This document shows positions 34,288-43,489 of a stretch of 64,000 nucleotides of DNA, piece by piece. Made by a program: the position numbers and the translations under genes. Positions within the stretch are counted from its first letter, which is position 1; each line of letters opens with the position of its first letter. This stretch comes from Mesorhizobium muleiense (GTDB lineage: Bacteria > Pseudomonadota > Alphaproteobacteria > Rhizobiales > Rhizobiaceae): NCBI RefSeq assembly GCF_900099905.1, contig NZ_FNEE01000003.1, positions 62,001 to 126,000 on the forward strand, written 5' to 3'. The notes below the pieces were generated by a model. The model saw nothing but the letters and a program-made list of their open reading frames with translations, was not told the DNA's origin and searched no databases.

Positions 34288-35247
34288 CTATTTCACCAAT
34301 CCCTTTTCCTTGTAATACCGCTCGGCGCCGGGATGCAGCGGCACCGGCATGCCGTCGAGCGCCTTGGCCATGTCGATCGCCTTGGCGGCGGCGTGGGCAG
34401 CAGTGAGCTGGTCGAGATTTTCGAACAGCAGCTTGGTCATCTGATAGCCGGTCTCGTCGGAGACGTCGGCGTGGGTGATGAGGAAATTGCCGACGGCGGC
34501 GGTCGCGACGTCCTCGGTCTGGCCTTCATAGGTGCCCTTGGGAATGGTCACCGAAAGATAGGGCGAGCCGATCTTGGCGACGTCCTGCGCCGGTACGGCG
34601 ACGACGTTGATCGGCACCGAAGTGGCGAGGTCGCGGATCGAGGCGACGCCAAGTCCGGCCGATTGCAGCGTGGCGTCGAGCTGGCGGTTCTTGATCAGCT
34701 CGACCGATTCGGCGAAGGGCAGATACTCGACCCGTCCGAGATCCTCGTATTTCAGCCCGCCGGCGGCGAAGATGGCGCGGGCGTTGAGCTCGGTGCCGGA
34801 GGCCGGCGCGCCGACCGACAGGCTCTTGCCCTTGAGGTCGGCAAGGGTCTTGATGCCGGACTCCTTGCTGGCAACGATCTGGATATAGTTGGGATAGATG
34901 GCGGCGACGCCGCGCAGCTTGTCGAGCTTGCCCGGGAAACCGGCCTCGGTGTTGCCCTCGGCGGCCAGTTTGACGGCATCGCCGAGCGCGAAGGCGATCT
35001 CGCCCTTGCCCTGCTGCAACAGGTTGAGGTTCTCGACCGAGGCCTTCGTCGCCTGCACCTGGGTGCGGGCGCCCCCAATGCCCTTGCCGTAGATTTCCGA
35101 CAGTGCGACGCCGAGCGGATAATAGACGCCCGAGGTGCCGCCGGTCAGCACGTTGATGAATTCCTGCGCCTTGGCCGACACCGCGCCAAGGCCCAGCGAC
35201 AGCGCCAGCGTGCCGGCGACAATAAATTTCGTCCTGAAATTGTGCAT
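34288..35247 (-). CDS. TAXI-family TRAP solute-binding protein
   Basis: A 319-residue exported protein. The signal peptide is about 1-27, then the TAXI hallmark FINVLTGGTSGVYYPLGVAL and QATKASVENLNLLQQGKGEI. Members bind glutamate, alpha-ketoglutarate or related compounds; the ligand here is not known. First gene of the minus-strand operon with the fused permease and DUF1850 genes. High expression relative to the permease is plausible given the repeat after its stop codon. Confidence 0.9.
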   Translation of the reverse strand: MHNFRTKFIVAGTLALSLGLGAVSAKAQEFINVLTGGTSGVYYPLGVALSEIYGKGIGGARTQVQATKASVENLNLLQQGKGEIAFALGDAVKLAAEGNTEAGFPGKLDKLRGVAAIYPNYIQIVASKESGIKTLADLKGKSLSVGAPASGTELNARAIFAAGGLKYEDLGRVEYLPFAESVELIKNRQLDATLQSAGLGVASIRDLATSVPINVVAVPAQDVAKIGSPYLSVTIPKGTYEGQTEDVATAAVGNFLITHADVSDETGYQMTKLLFENLDQLTAAHAAAKAIDMAKALDGMPVPLHPGAERYYKEKGLVK

Positions 35248-35417
35248 GTGATCTCCTCCCTGAAATATCTGCCACCGCGCGACCCGAGGTCGAGTTTAGA
35301 CAGCAGGCGGGAAATGCCAACCCGCAATAATATCCGTTAGACGAACGGCTGAGTGATGCCGCAACGCATGGCCGCTTGCGCGATGTGCGATCGGAGCCGA
35401 AAGATTTTCGCAGAGCC

Positions 35418-35444
35418 TGTCGAAATCGCGCGAGGCCGCGCGAC
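35418..35444 (+). promoter_or_regulatory. ECF42-type promoter of the DGPF-sigma operon
   Basis: TGTCGA (35418-35423), 17 bases, then CGAC (35441-35444). This agrees with the ECF42 signature (TGTCGA at -35, CGA[C/T] at -10) as I recall it from work on this sigma group in Streptomyces. It is about 47 bases before the DGPF gene, so the sigma factor would drive its own operon. Confidence 0.65.
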
Positions 35445-35490
35445 ATACGTTCGGCTCGCAACGATGCGGCCTTCGAAAATGGAGAAGACC

Positions 35491-35844
35491 ATGCGATACA
35501 TGCTTTTGATCTACGTGAACGAAGCCGCGATGGCGGCCGCGCCGACGGAGAAGACCTACGAGATCAGCGCAGCCTATGGCGCCTATACCGAGGCGTTGAA
35601 GAAGTCCGGCTCCTGGTTGGCCGGTGACCGGCTGAAGCCGACCCAAGCCGCGACCTCGGTGCGGATGGCCAACGGCAAGACCAATGTGCTCGACGGTCCC
35701 TATGCCGATACCAAGGAGCAGCTCGCCGGTTTCTACATGATCGAGGCGGAGGACGCCGACGCGGCTATTGCCTGGGCGGCGCGATGTCCAGCTGCCAGCA
35801 CCGGCACAGTCGAGGTGCGGCCGATCTGGGAACAAACCATGTGA
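35491..35844 (+). CDS. YCII-related DGPF-domain protein
   Basis: A 117-residue ferredoxin-fold protein with the defining motif VLDGPYADTKEQLAGFYMIE (DGPF-type, here DGPY). The function of the family is unknown; genes of this type are the standard partners and targets of ECF42 sigma factors. The ATG at 35491 is preceded by GGAGAAG. It overlaps the sigma gene by one base (TGATG), so the two are co-translated. Confidence 0.9.
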   Translation: MRYMLLIYVNEAAMAAAPTEKTYEISAAYGAYTEALKKSGSWLAGDRLKPTQAATSVRMANGKTNVLDGPYADTKEQLAGFYMIEAEDADAAIAWAARCPAASTGTVEVRPIWEQTM

Positions 35845-37094
35845 TGACGAATGACCTTGAGGTCGCCCGAGCGGCGGCGGAAGCGGCCGCCCGGCAAAGC
35901 TACGGCAAGCTCATCGCCTTCCTCGCCGCCCGCACGCGCGACGTGGCCGGCGCCGAGGACGCGCTGGCCGACGCCTTTGCGGTGGCGCTGGAGCGCTGGC
36001 CGCAAACCGGCGTGCCACAGAAGCCGGAAGCCTGGCTGCTGGCGGTGGCGTGCAGACGCCGCGTCGACGCGATCCGGCGGCGGCTGACCAGCGAGGCGAG
36101 CCGCGACCATCTCAGGCTGATCGCCGAGGAGATGGAGGCCCGCATGGTCGATGAAGACCTGCCCGATGAGCGGCTGCGGCTGATGTTTGCCTGTGCCCAT
36201 CCGGCGATCGAGGCTGGCGTGCGCGCGCCGCTGATCCTGCAGGCCATTCTGGGCTTGGACGCAGCGACGATCGCCTCGGCCTTCCTGGTGTCGCCGGCAA
36301 CGATGGGCCAGCGCCTGGTGCGCGCCAAAAGCCGCATCCGCGAGACCGGCATTCCGTTCCGCGTGCCGGAGCGGGCGGAGCTTGGCGAGCGGCTGGATGC
36401 GGCGCTGGAAGCGATCTACGCTGCGTTCGCCGAAGGCTGGTCCGACCCGGCCGGCACCGAAACCCGGCGCCGCAATCTCGCGACCGAAGGCATCTGGCTC
36501 GGCCGGCTGGTGGCGTCGCTGATGCCGGACGAGCCGGAAGCGCTCGGTCTGCTGGCCCTGATGCTGTTTGCCGAAGCGCGGCGTGCGGCGCGGCGCAACT
36601 CCGCCGGGGACTATGTGCCACTGGCTGAGCAGGAGCTTGCGTTGTGGGACGGCGCCTTGATCGACGAAGCTGAGACACTACTCAGGCGCGCCGCAACCAA
36701 GGGCGTCGTCGGCCGCTACCAGCTCGAGGCGGCCGTGCAATCCGCCCATACGACCAGGCGGCTGACCGGGCGGACCGACTGGATCGCGATCAGACATCTC
36801 TACGACGCGCTGTCGGTGATTGCCGCCTCGCCGGTGGTCTCGATCAACCGCGCGGTGGCCATTGCCGAGGCCGACGGCGCCGCGGCGGGATTGAGTGCAC
36901 TTGATGAGCTTGGTGGAGACAAGCGGCTGCATGATTATCAGCCTTATTGGGCCGCCCGCGCGGGCCTTCTGGCCAGACTCGGCAAAACTCGGGAGGCTAC
37001 TGAGGCCTATGACCGGGCGATCGGCCTCGAACGCGACCCGGCCGTGCGCCGGTTCCTGCAGGCACGACGGGCTGGGCTCGCAGCCGAAGAATGA
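35844..37094 (+). CDS. ECF42-group RNA polymerase sigma factor with C-terminal extension
   Basis: A 416-residue protein. The sigma2 region is at about 18-85 (AEDALADAFAVALERWP, then WLLAVACRRRVDAIRR) and sigma4 at about 125-175 (LRLMFACAHPAIE, IASAFLVSPATMGQRLVRAK). A 230-residue helical C-terminal domain follows with the conserved YAAFAEGW and YQLEAAVQSAH, as in ECF42 proteins. ECF42 sigmas have no classic anti-sigma factor and are thought to be controlled by this extension. It follows a DGPF gene and a matching promoter. Confidence 0.92.
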   Translation: MTNDLEVARAAAEAAARQSYGKLIAFLAARTRDVAGAEDALADAFAVALERWPQTGVPQKPEAWLLAVACRRRVDAIRRRLTSEASRDHLRLIAEEMEARMVDEDLPDERLRLMFACAHPAIEAGVRAPLILQAILGLDAATIASAFLVSPATMGQRLVRAKSRIRETGIPFRVPERAELGERLDAALEAIYAAFAEGWSDPAGTETRRRNLATEGIWLGRLVASLMPDEPEALGLLALMLFAEARRAARRNSAGDYVPLAEQELALWDGALIDEAETLLRRAATKGVVGRYQLEAAVQSAHTTRRLTGRTDWIAIRHLYDALSVIAASPVVSINRAVAIAEADGAAAGLSALDELGGDKRLHDYQPYWAARAGLLARLGKTREATEAYDRAIGLERDPAVRRFLQARRAGLAAEE

Positions 37095-37153
37095 GGTCCG
37101 GGAAAGGCCGGGGTCAGACATGATCCGATGTTTGGGATCTAAGGCCGAGCGCT

Positions 37154-37292
37154 GGCGCCGCCCCTCATTGCCTTGGTCGCGGTGTCGGCACTTTTTTCTG
37201 CAACGCTGGCGATTGGCGAACCCGTCAATGAGAGCGCCCCCTCGCCCCGTTTACGGGGAAAGGACGCCGACAGGCAGGTGAGGGGCGGCGCC
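37154..37292. repeat. Palindromic intergenic repeat, copy 1 of a two-copy family
   Basis: Perfect 14-bp terminal arms GGCGCCGCCCCTCA (37154-37167) and TGAGGGGCGGCGCC (37279-37292). The right half (GAGAGCG, CCCGT-ACGGGGA, CAGGCAGGTGAGGGGC) is shared with the element at 57543-57674. It lies between the convergent sigma and cysK genes and may terminate both. Confidence 0.8.
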
Positions 37293-37360
37293 GGCTTCGA
37301 CAATTAGCGGGCGCTACGGAAGCGCAGGAAATCTCAACCGCAGGCCGGCACAAATATGCC

Positions 37361-38341
<981 letters not shown>

Positions 38342-38374
38342 TGGTTTCGCTCCCAAGAGGTCAGATCGGCAAGG

Positions 38375-38425
38375 GTCAGGCAATTAAGTGAGTCAGGCAA
38401 CTAAGTGAGTCAGGCAACTAAGTCT
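38375..38425. repeat. Three tandem 17-bp repeats upstream of cysK
   Basis: Units GTCAGGCAATTAAGTGA, GTCAGGCAACTAAGTGA and GTCAGGCAACTAAGTCT are head to tail without spacers. They lie in the cysK promoter or 5' leader. The rest of the 322-base gap 38342-38663 shows no gene. Confidence 0.85.
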
Positions 38426-38663
38426 CGACCAGGCAGGATAAAGCCTTCGGCCACGCAAGCTAGTCTGCCGTTTGAAAATATCCGACGGGTCGCATGCTGA
38501 ATACATCCTCGCCCGCAGGTGACGCGCCAGATGCAACCGCCGCCGTCCTCCGGGCACCGCAACACATGCAGGTCGGCCCCAGATCGCGTCGCCGGAGACG
38601 ACGAAACCGGTCATGAGATCCTCATGTTCGCCGGTCGGCTAGCCGTCCTTGCACCTTTCGGGC

Positions 38664-38861
38664 TCAGTTCCCGGCAGCGTAGAAATCGTCGTCGAGGCGC
38701 TTTTCCAGCGCGACGAGATCGGCCGGCAGCGGCAGGCCCATGGCGCGCATCTCCCCCAGCTTTTCGCGCAACTGCTCCTGCACTTCATGCTGATCCTCGG
38801 GCTGGTTGATCATCTGCTCGAGCAACAGGCTGATCTGAGCCTTGAATGATTCCAGCGCCAT
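38664..38861 (-). CDS. Small conserved hypothetical protein downstream of hrcA
   Basis: A 65-residue acidic, helical protein beginning MALESFKAQISLLLEQMINQ and ending KRLDDDFYAAGN. CAAGGAG lies before the ATG. No domain recognised. It follows hrcA on the same strand after an 82-base gap that holds a palindromic repeat. I believe it is real because of its ribosome site and the good helix periodicity, but its function is unknown. Confidence 0.6.
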   Translation of the reverse strand: MALESFKAQISLLLEQMINQPEDQHEVQEQLREKLGEMRAMGLPLPADLVALEKRLDDDFYAAGN

Positions 38862-38884
38862 TTTTTTCTCCTTGAGGTTCCCTA

Positions 38885-38946
38885 AAGCGTGTCGCGTTGG
38901 AAGGGATCCCTGCGACACGCTTCGGTTTTTTGGGCGACATGCATTA
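38885..38946. repeat. Palindromic repeat overlapping the hrcA stop codon
   Basis: 11-bp arms AAGCGTGTCGC (38885-38895) and GCGACACGCTT (38912-38922), then TTTTGGGCGACATGCATTA, which is identical over 19 bases to the end of the repeat at 56360-56447. The terminal TTA is, on the minus strand, the TAA stop of hrcA. Confidence 0.8.
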
Positions 38947-40059
38947 TCGCAGCATGCGGGAAATAAGCTGCGCGGTATAGTCGACCATCGGCACGATGCG
39001 TGCATAGTTCAGCCGGGTCGGGCCGATGACGCCGAGCGCGCCGATGACGCGGGCGTCCTTGTCGCGATAGGGCGCCACGACCAGCGACGACCCCGACAGC
39101 GAAAACAGCTTGTTCTCCGAGCCGATGAAGATGCGCACGCCGGAGCCTTCCTCCGCGAGGTCGAGAAGCTGGATCAGCCCGTCCTGCGTCTCCAGATCCT
39201 CGAACAAATGCCGCAGCAGCTCGATGTCGGCCTGGGCGGTGACATTTTCCAGCAGATTGGCGCGACCGCGCACGATGAGACGCGCCGGCAAGCCGCTCTC
39301 GGCGCCTGCCCAGACCGCAAGGCCCTTCTCGACCAAATCCTGCGACAGCGTGTCGAGGGCGGCCCTGGTTTCTTCCTTGATGCGGGCGATCTCGACCCGC
39401 GCCTCGGCCAGCGTGCGACCGCGGATATGGGCGTTGAGGAAATTCGAGGCTTCGTGCAGTTGCGAGACGGTGATGCCGGCGGGCAGGTCGACGACGCGGT
39501 TTTCGACGTCGCCGTTCTGCGACACCAGCACGGCCAGCGCCTTGTTCGGCTCGAGCTGGATGAATTCGATATGCTTGAGCGCCACCTCGTTCTTGGCGGC
39601 AAGCACGAGGCCGGCGCCGCGCGACATGCCGGACAGCATCTGGCTCGCCTCGGTGAGCATGTGCTCCAGCGTCGCACCAGAGCCGGAGGCGCGTACCTGC
39701 GCCTCGATGGTGCGGCGCTCCTCGTCGGAGAGATCACCAAGCTCCATGAAGGCATCGACGAAGAAGCGCAGGCCGGCCTGGGTCGGCAATCGGCCGGCTG
39801 AGATATGCGGCGCGTAGATCAGGCCGAGATGCTCGAGATCGCTCATCACATTGCGGATGGTGGCCGGCGACAGCGAAGACGGCAGGATGCGCGACAGGCT
39901 GCGCGAGCCGACCGGCTCGCCGTCCTTCAGATAGGAATCGACAATGCGCCGAAAGATGTCGCGCGAGCGCATGTCGAGCGATTGAAGGGCGGGCGATTGA
40001 AGCGCGGGGGATTGGAGCGCTGCCGCCGACTGGGAACCGGGATCGACTGCCTTGGTCAT
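38944..40059 (-). CDS. hrcA: Heat-inducible transcription repressor HrcA
   Basis: A 371-residue repressor of chaperone genes that binds the CIRCE element. A winged helix (RDIFRRIVDSYLKDGEPVGS, then SLSPATIRNVMSDLEHLGLI) is followed by GAF-like and dimerisation regions (IGSENKLFSLSGSSLVVAPY; GALGVIGPTRLNYARIVPMV). The N terminus has three ALQSP repeats encoded by near-identical 15-base units (39979-40020), an unusual extension before the HTH. It is divergent from rph, the common alphaproteobacterial order. No CIRCE copy is visible in this window. Confidence 0.95.
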   Translation of the reverse strand: MTKAVDPGSQSAAALQSPALQSPALQSLDMRSRDIFRRIVDSYLKDGEPVGSRSLSRILPSSLSPATIRNVMSDLEHLGLIYAPHISAGRLPTQAGLRFFVDAFMELGDLSDEERRTIEAQVRASGSGATLEHMLTEASQMLSGMSRGAGLVLAAKNEVALKHIEFIQLEPNKALAVLVSQNGDVENRVVDLPAGITVSQLHEASNFLNAHIRGRTLAEARVEIARIKEETRAALDTLSQDLVEKGLAVWAGAESGLPARLIVRGRANLLENVTAQADIELLRHLFEDLETQDGLIQLLDLAEEGSGVRIFIGSENKLFSLSGSSLVVAPYRDKDARVIGALGVIGPTRLNYARIVPMVDYTAQLISRMLR

Positions 40060-40194
40060 TCGAGCCAAATACCTCCGGCCCAAGGATATAGACATCGGCC
40101 GCGCCCGCGCAACTGGTCTATTTTCCTTTGCGCCTCTCGTCGCGTGCGGCTACAAGCCGGCCACGACTCCTAAAACGACAAGAAAGAAGCCTGA

Positions 40195-40911
40195 ATGCGC
40201 CCTTCCAAACGCCAATTCGACGAAATGCGCGCCATCTCCTTTGAGCGCGGCGTCTCCAAGCACGCGGAAGGCTCGTGCCTGGTGAAGTTCGGCGACACCC
40301 ATGTGCTTTGCACCGCCAGCCTCGAAGAAAAGGTGCCGGGCTGGATGCGCAATTCCGGCAAGGGCTGGGTGACGGCGGAATACGGCATGCTGCCGCGCTC
40401 GACCGGCGAGCGCATGCGCCGCGAGGCTTCGGCTGGCAAGCAAGGCGGCCGCACGCTGGAAATCCAGAGGCTGATCGGCCGTTCGCTGCGCGCAGTGGTC
40501 GATCTGCAGGCGCTGGGTGAGCAGCAGATCACCGTCGACTGCGACGTGATCCAGGCCGATGGCGGCACGCGCACCGCCTCGATCACCGGCGGCTGGGTGG
40601 CGCTTTACGACTGCCTGCGCTGGATGGAAGCCCGGCAGATGGCCAGCGTCGCCAAGGTGCTGAAGGACCATGTCGCGGCTATCTCCTGCGGCATCCACGA
40701 CGGCCAGCCGGTCATCGACCTCGACTATCTCGAGGATTCATCGGCCGGCACCGACGCCAATTTCGTCATGACCGGCAAAGGCGGCATTGTCGAGATACAA
40801 GGCACGGCCGAGGGCGAGCCTTTCTCGGAAGAGCAATTTGCGGCGCTGATGGAATTGGCCAAGAAAGGTATTGCGCGACTGATTAGCCTGCAGCAGATGG
40901 CCGTGGCGTAG
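40195..40911 (+). CDS. rph: Ribonuclease PH
   Basis: A 238-residue phosphorolytic 3'-5' exoribonuclease that trims tRNA 3' ends. Motifs: [12 protein letters not shown] at the start, [54 protein letters not shown] and [17 protein letters not shown]. The length is standard. First gene of a run with a VOC protein, rdgB and hemW, though a palindromic repeat separates it from the next gene. Confidence 0.97.
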   Translation: MRPSKRQFDEMRAISFERGVSKHAEGSCLVKFGDTHVLCTASLEEKVPGWMRNSGKGWVTAEYGMLPRSTGERMRREASAGKQGGRTLEIQRLIGRSLRAVVDLQALGEQQITVDCDVIQADGGTRTASITGGWVALYDCLRWMEARQMASVAKVLKDHVAAISCGIHDGQPVIDLDYLEDSSAGTDANFVMTGKGGIVEIQGTAEGEPFSEEQFAALMELAKKGIARLISLQQMAVA

Positions 40912-40935
40912 TCCTGAGAATGCCGAGCTTGTCCG

Positions 40936-41104
40936 CCCCCCTCTGGCCTGCCGGCCATCTCCCCCCCAAGGGGGGAGATCGGGTATCCAATCGGCTTTCG
41001 CCAACTGTCGGCGGCGTGGGATGTGCGGAAGCGCTGAAGCTGCCAATCTCCCCCCTGGAGGGGGAGATGCCAAGTTTTGGCAAAGAGGGCAGGCCAGAGG
41101 GGGG
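40936..41104. repeat. 169-bp palindromic element between rph and the VOC gene
   Basis: Perfect 17-bp terminal arms CCCCCCTCTGGCCTGCC (40936-40952) and its complement at 41088-41104. Internally, ATCTCCCCCC (40957-40966) pairs with GGGGGGAGAT (40970-40979), and a similar hairpin lies near 41046-41068. It begins 24 bases after rph stops and ends 6 bases before the next start codon, so it carries the region where the VOC ribosome site would be. Confidence 0.8.
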
Positions 41105-41110
41105 TGCCTC

Positions 41111-41521
41111 GTGACACCCTCTGCCATCCTCGAATCAGCGCTGTACGTCACCGACCTCGATGCTGCGGAAAAATTCTACACCGATGTGCTCGGGCTCGAT
41201 CTGCTGGGCAAGGTCGAAGGCAGGCACCTGTTCTTCCGTTGCGGGGACGGCGTGCTGCTCATCTTCAACGCCGAGGCGACCAAGGTGCCGCCGGCGCCCG
41301 ATGCCAGGCTGAAAGTGCCGCCGCACGGCACGGTCGGCGACGGCCATCTCTGCTTTGCGGCGAGCGCGGACGAGATCGTGCGCTGGAGAGCGCATCTTGC
41401 GCGGAAGAAAATCGCCATCGAGAGCGAGTTCGAATGGCCGCAGGGTGGCCGCTCGATCTATATTCGCGACCCCTCCGGCAATTCGATCGAATTCGCCGAA
41501 CCAAGAATCTGGGGCATCTGA
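41111..41521 (+). CDS. Glyoxalase/bleomycin-resistance (VOC) family protein
   Basis: A 136-residue two-module VOC protein: [20 protein letters not shown], then [26 protein letters not shown] and [14 protein letters not shown]. Candidate metal ligands are His and Glu at the usual strand ends, with GNSIEFAEP near the C terminus. Substrate unknown. It begins at GTG with no clear ribosome site because a palindromic repeat lies just before it. It overlaps rdgB by one base (TGATG). Confidence 0.85.
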   Translation: MTPSAILESALYVTDLDAAEKFYTDVLGLDLLGKVEGRHLFFRCGDGVLLIFNAEATKVPPAPDARLKVPPHGTVGDGHLCFAASADEIVRWRAHLARKKIAIESEFEWPQGGRSIYIRDPSGNSIEFAEPRIWGI

Positions 41522-42183
41522 TGCATTCGCTTGATGGACATGAGATCGTTGTCGCCAGCCACAATGCCGGCAAATTGCGCGAATTCGCCGATCTGATGGC
41601 CCCGTTCGGCATAGAAGCGAAGTCGGCCAAGGAATATGGCCTGCCGGAGCCGGACGAGACTGGCACCACCTTCGAGGAGAACGCCTATATCAAGGCCTTT
41701 GCCGCCGCCAAGGCGACAGGCCTGCCGGCATTGTCGGACGATTCCGGCCTGTGTGTCGATGCGCTGGGCGGGGCGCCCGGCGTCTACACCGCCAACTGGG
41801 CCGAGGCGCCGGACGGGGCCCGCGACTTCGGCATGGCGATGCAGCGAGCCGAAGTGGCGTTGCAGGAAATCGGCGCGGTTGATCCAGCGGAGCGCAAGGG
41901 CCGCTTCGTCGCCGTCATCTGCCTGGCCTTTCCCGACGGCGCGGCCGAATATTTCCGTGGCGAAGTCGAGGGCACGCTGGTATGGCCGCCGCGCGGCGAA
42001 CTCGGCTTCGGCTACGACCCGGTGTTCGTGCCGGACGGTTTCCAAAAGACTTTTGGCGAGATGACCGCAGAGGAGAAACATGGCTGGAAGCCCGGCCAGC
42101 CGACGGCATTGTCGCATCGCGCTCGCGCCTTCCAGAAATTCGCGCAGGCCAGACTGGATTTGGCGCGATCGGCGGTGAAATGA
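41521..42183 (+). CDS. rdgB: Non-canonical purine NTP pyrophosphatase (RdgB/HAM1)
   Basis: A 220-residue ITPase that removes dITP and XTP from the nucleotide pool. Motifs: [13 protein letters not shown] at the start, [41 protein letters not shown] and ALSHRARAF. Standard length. Overlaps hemW by four bases (ATGA) and the VOC gene by one base. Confidence 0.96.
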   Translation: MHSLDGHEIVVASHNAGKLREFADLMAPFGIEAKSAKEYGLPEPDETGTTFEENAYIKAFAAAKATGLPALSDDSGLCVDALGGAPGVYTANWAEAPDGARDFGMAMQRAEVALQEIGAVDPAERKGRFVAVICLAFPDGAAEYFRGEVEGTLVWPPRGELGFGYDPVFVPDGFQKTFGEMTAEEKHGWKPGQPTALSHRARAFQKFAQARLDLARSAVK

Positions 42184-43343
42184 CCATGCTGCTCGACCGC
42201 AGCCCCGGTTTCGGCGTCTACGTGCACTGGCCGTTCTGCGCGGCCAAGTGCCCCTATTGCGACTTCAACAGCCATGTCCGCCACCAGCCGGTCGACCAGG
42301 AGCGTTTTGCGCGCGCCTTCGAGATCGAGCTTGCGACGATGCGCAACCGCACCGGACCGCGCGAGGTGACCAGCATTTTTCTCGGCGGCGGCACGCCATC
42401 GCTGATGAAACCGCAAACCGTCGCGACGGTGCTGGACGCGGTGGCGAAGAACTGGACGGTGCCTGCCGGCATCGAGGTGACGCTGGAAGCCAACCCGTCT
42501 TCGGTCGAGGCCGAGCGCTTTCGCGGCTATCGGGAGGCAGGCGTCAACCGGGTGTCGCTCGGCGTGCAGGCGCTGAACGACAAGGATCTGCGCTTTCTCG
42601 GCCGGCTGCACAATGTCGATGAAGCGCTGCATGCGATTGGGCTGGCGCGTGAGATTTTCCCGCGGCTGTCGTTCGATCTGATCTACGCACGGCCCGGCCA
42701 GACAGCGGAAGCGTGGCAGGCGGAGCTCGAGCAGGCGATCGGCCATGCCGCCGACCATTTGTCGCTCTACCAGTTGACCATCGAGGAAGGCACGCCGTTC
42801 CACGCGCTGCATGCGGCCAGGAAATTCGCTATTCCCGACAATGACCATGCCGCCGATCTCTATGCGCTGACGCAGGAGATCACCGCCGCGCATGGGCTGC
42901 CGGCCTATGAGATTTCGAACCACGCCAGACCGGGCGCCGAAAGCCGGCACAATCTCACCTATTGGCGCTATGGCGAATATGTCGGCGTCGGTCCCGGCGC
43001 GCATGGCCGCTTCGTCGAGAACGGCCGCCGCGTGGTGACGATCGCGGAACGAATGCCGGAAACCTGGGCCAATCTGGTCGAGGCCAAGGGCCATGGCGTC
43101 ACCGGCGGCGAGATCCTGACGCGCTCGGAAGAGGCCGACGAGTTCCTGTTGATGGGGCTGAGGCTGGCCGAGGGAATCGACCTCTCGCGCTACGAAGCGT
43201 ATTCCGGCCGTGGCCTGTCGACGGCGCGGCTGTCGATGCTGCAGGGCGAGGGGCTGGTGGCGCCGATCGGCAATGCCCGCCTGCGCGCCACGCCGGCCGG
43301 CATGATCGTGCTGGACGCCGTAGTGGCGGATCTGGCGCGGTAA
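42180..43343 (+). CDS. hemW: HemW, radical SAM haem chaperone
   Basis: A 387-residue radical SAM protein. The cluster motif CxxxCxxC is Cys20, Cys24 and Cys27 ([15 protein letters not shown]). GGGTPSL, EANPSS and [11 protein letters not shown] follow, with a HemN-type C-terminal domain. Lacks the extra features of true coproporphyrinogen oxidase HemN, so haem trafficking is more likely. The order rdgB-hemW is conserved in many proteobacteria. An alternative start at 42186 is two codons later. Confidence 0.93.
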   Translation: MTMLLDRSPGFGVYVHWPFCAAKCPYCDFNSHVRHQPVDQERFARAFEIELATMRNRTGPREVTSIFLGGGTPSLMKPQTVATVLDAVAKNWTVPAGIEVTLEANPSSVEAERFRGYREAGVNRVSLGVQALNDKDLRFLGRLHNVDEALHAIGLAREIFPRLSFDLIYARPGQTAEAWQAELEQAIGHAADHLSLYQLTIEEGTPFHALHAARKFAIPDNDHAADLYALTQEITAAHGLPAYEISNHARPGAESRHNLTYWRYGEYVGVGPGAHGRFVENGRRVVTIAERMPETWANLVEAKGHGVTGGEILTRSEEADEFLLMGLRLAEGIDLSRYEAYSGRGLSTARLSMLQGEGLVAPIGNARLRATPAGMIVLDAVVADLAR

Positions 43344-43489
43344 AGCACAGGCCAGGACTACGAAGGAATATCCCAGCGCCGGGCCAGCCTGCAATCCGCG
43401 ACCGATATTTACTTGCAAGCGTGGGCCTGACTGGTCAAGCTTCTGTCGGGTGCCGCTAATATGCGGTTGAAGCAGACCACGGGGCTAAA

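Noticed and set aside
35330..37094. Possible sigma/anti-sigma arrangement around the ECF gene
   Set aside because: No anti-sigma gene is adjacent; the partner is a DGPF protein, which is the ECF42 pattern.
38870..40194. CIRCE element (TTAGCACTC-N9-GAGTGCTAA) near hrcA
   Set aside because: Looked for on both sides of hrcA and not found; its targets must lie outside the window.
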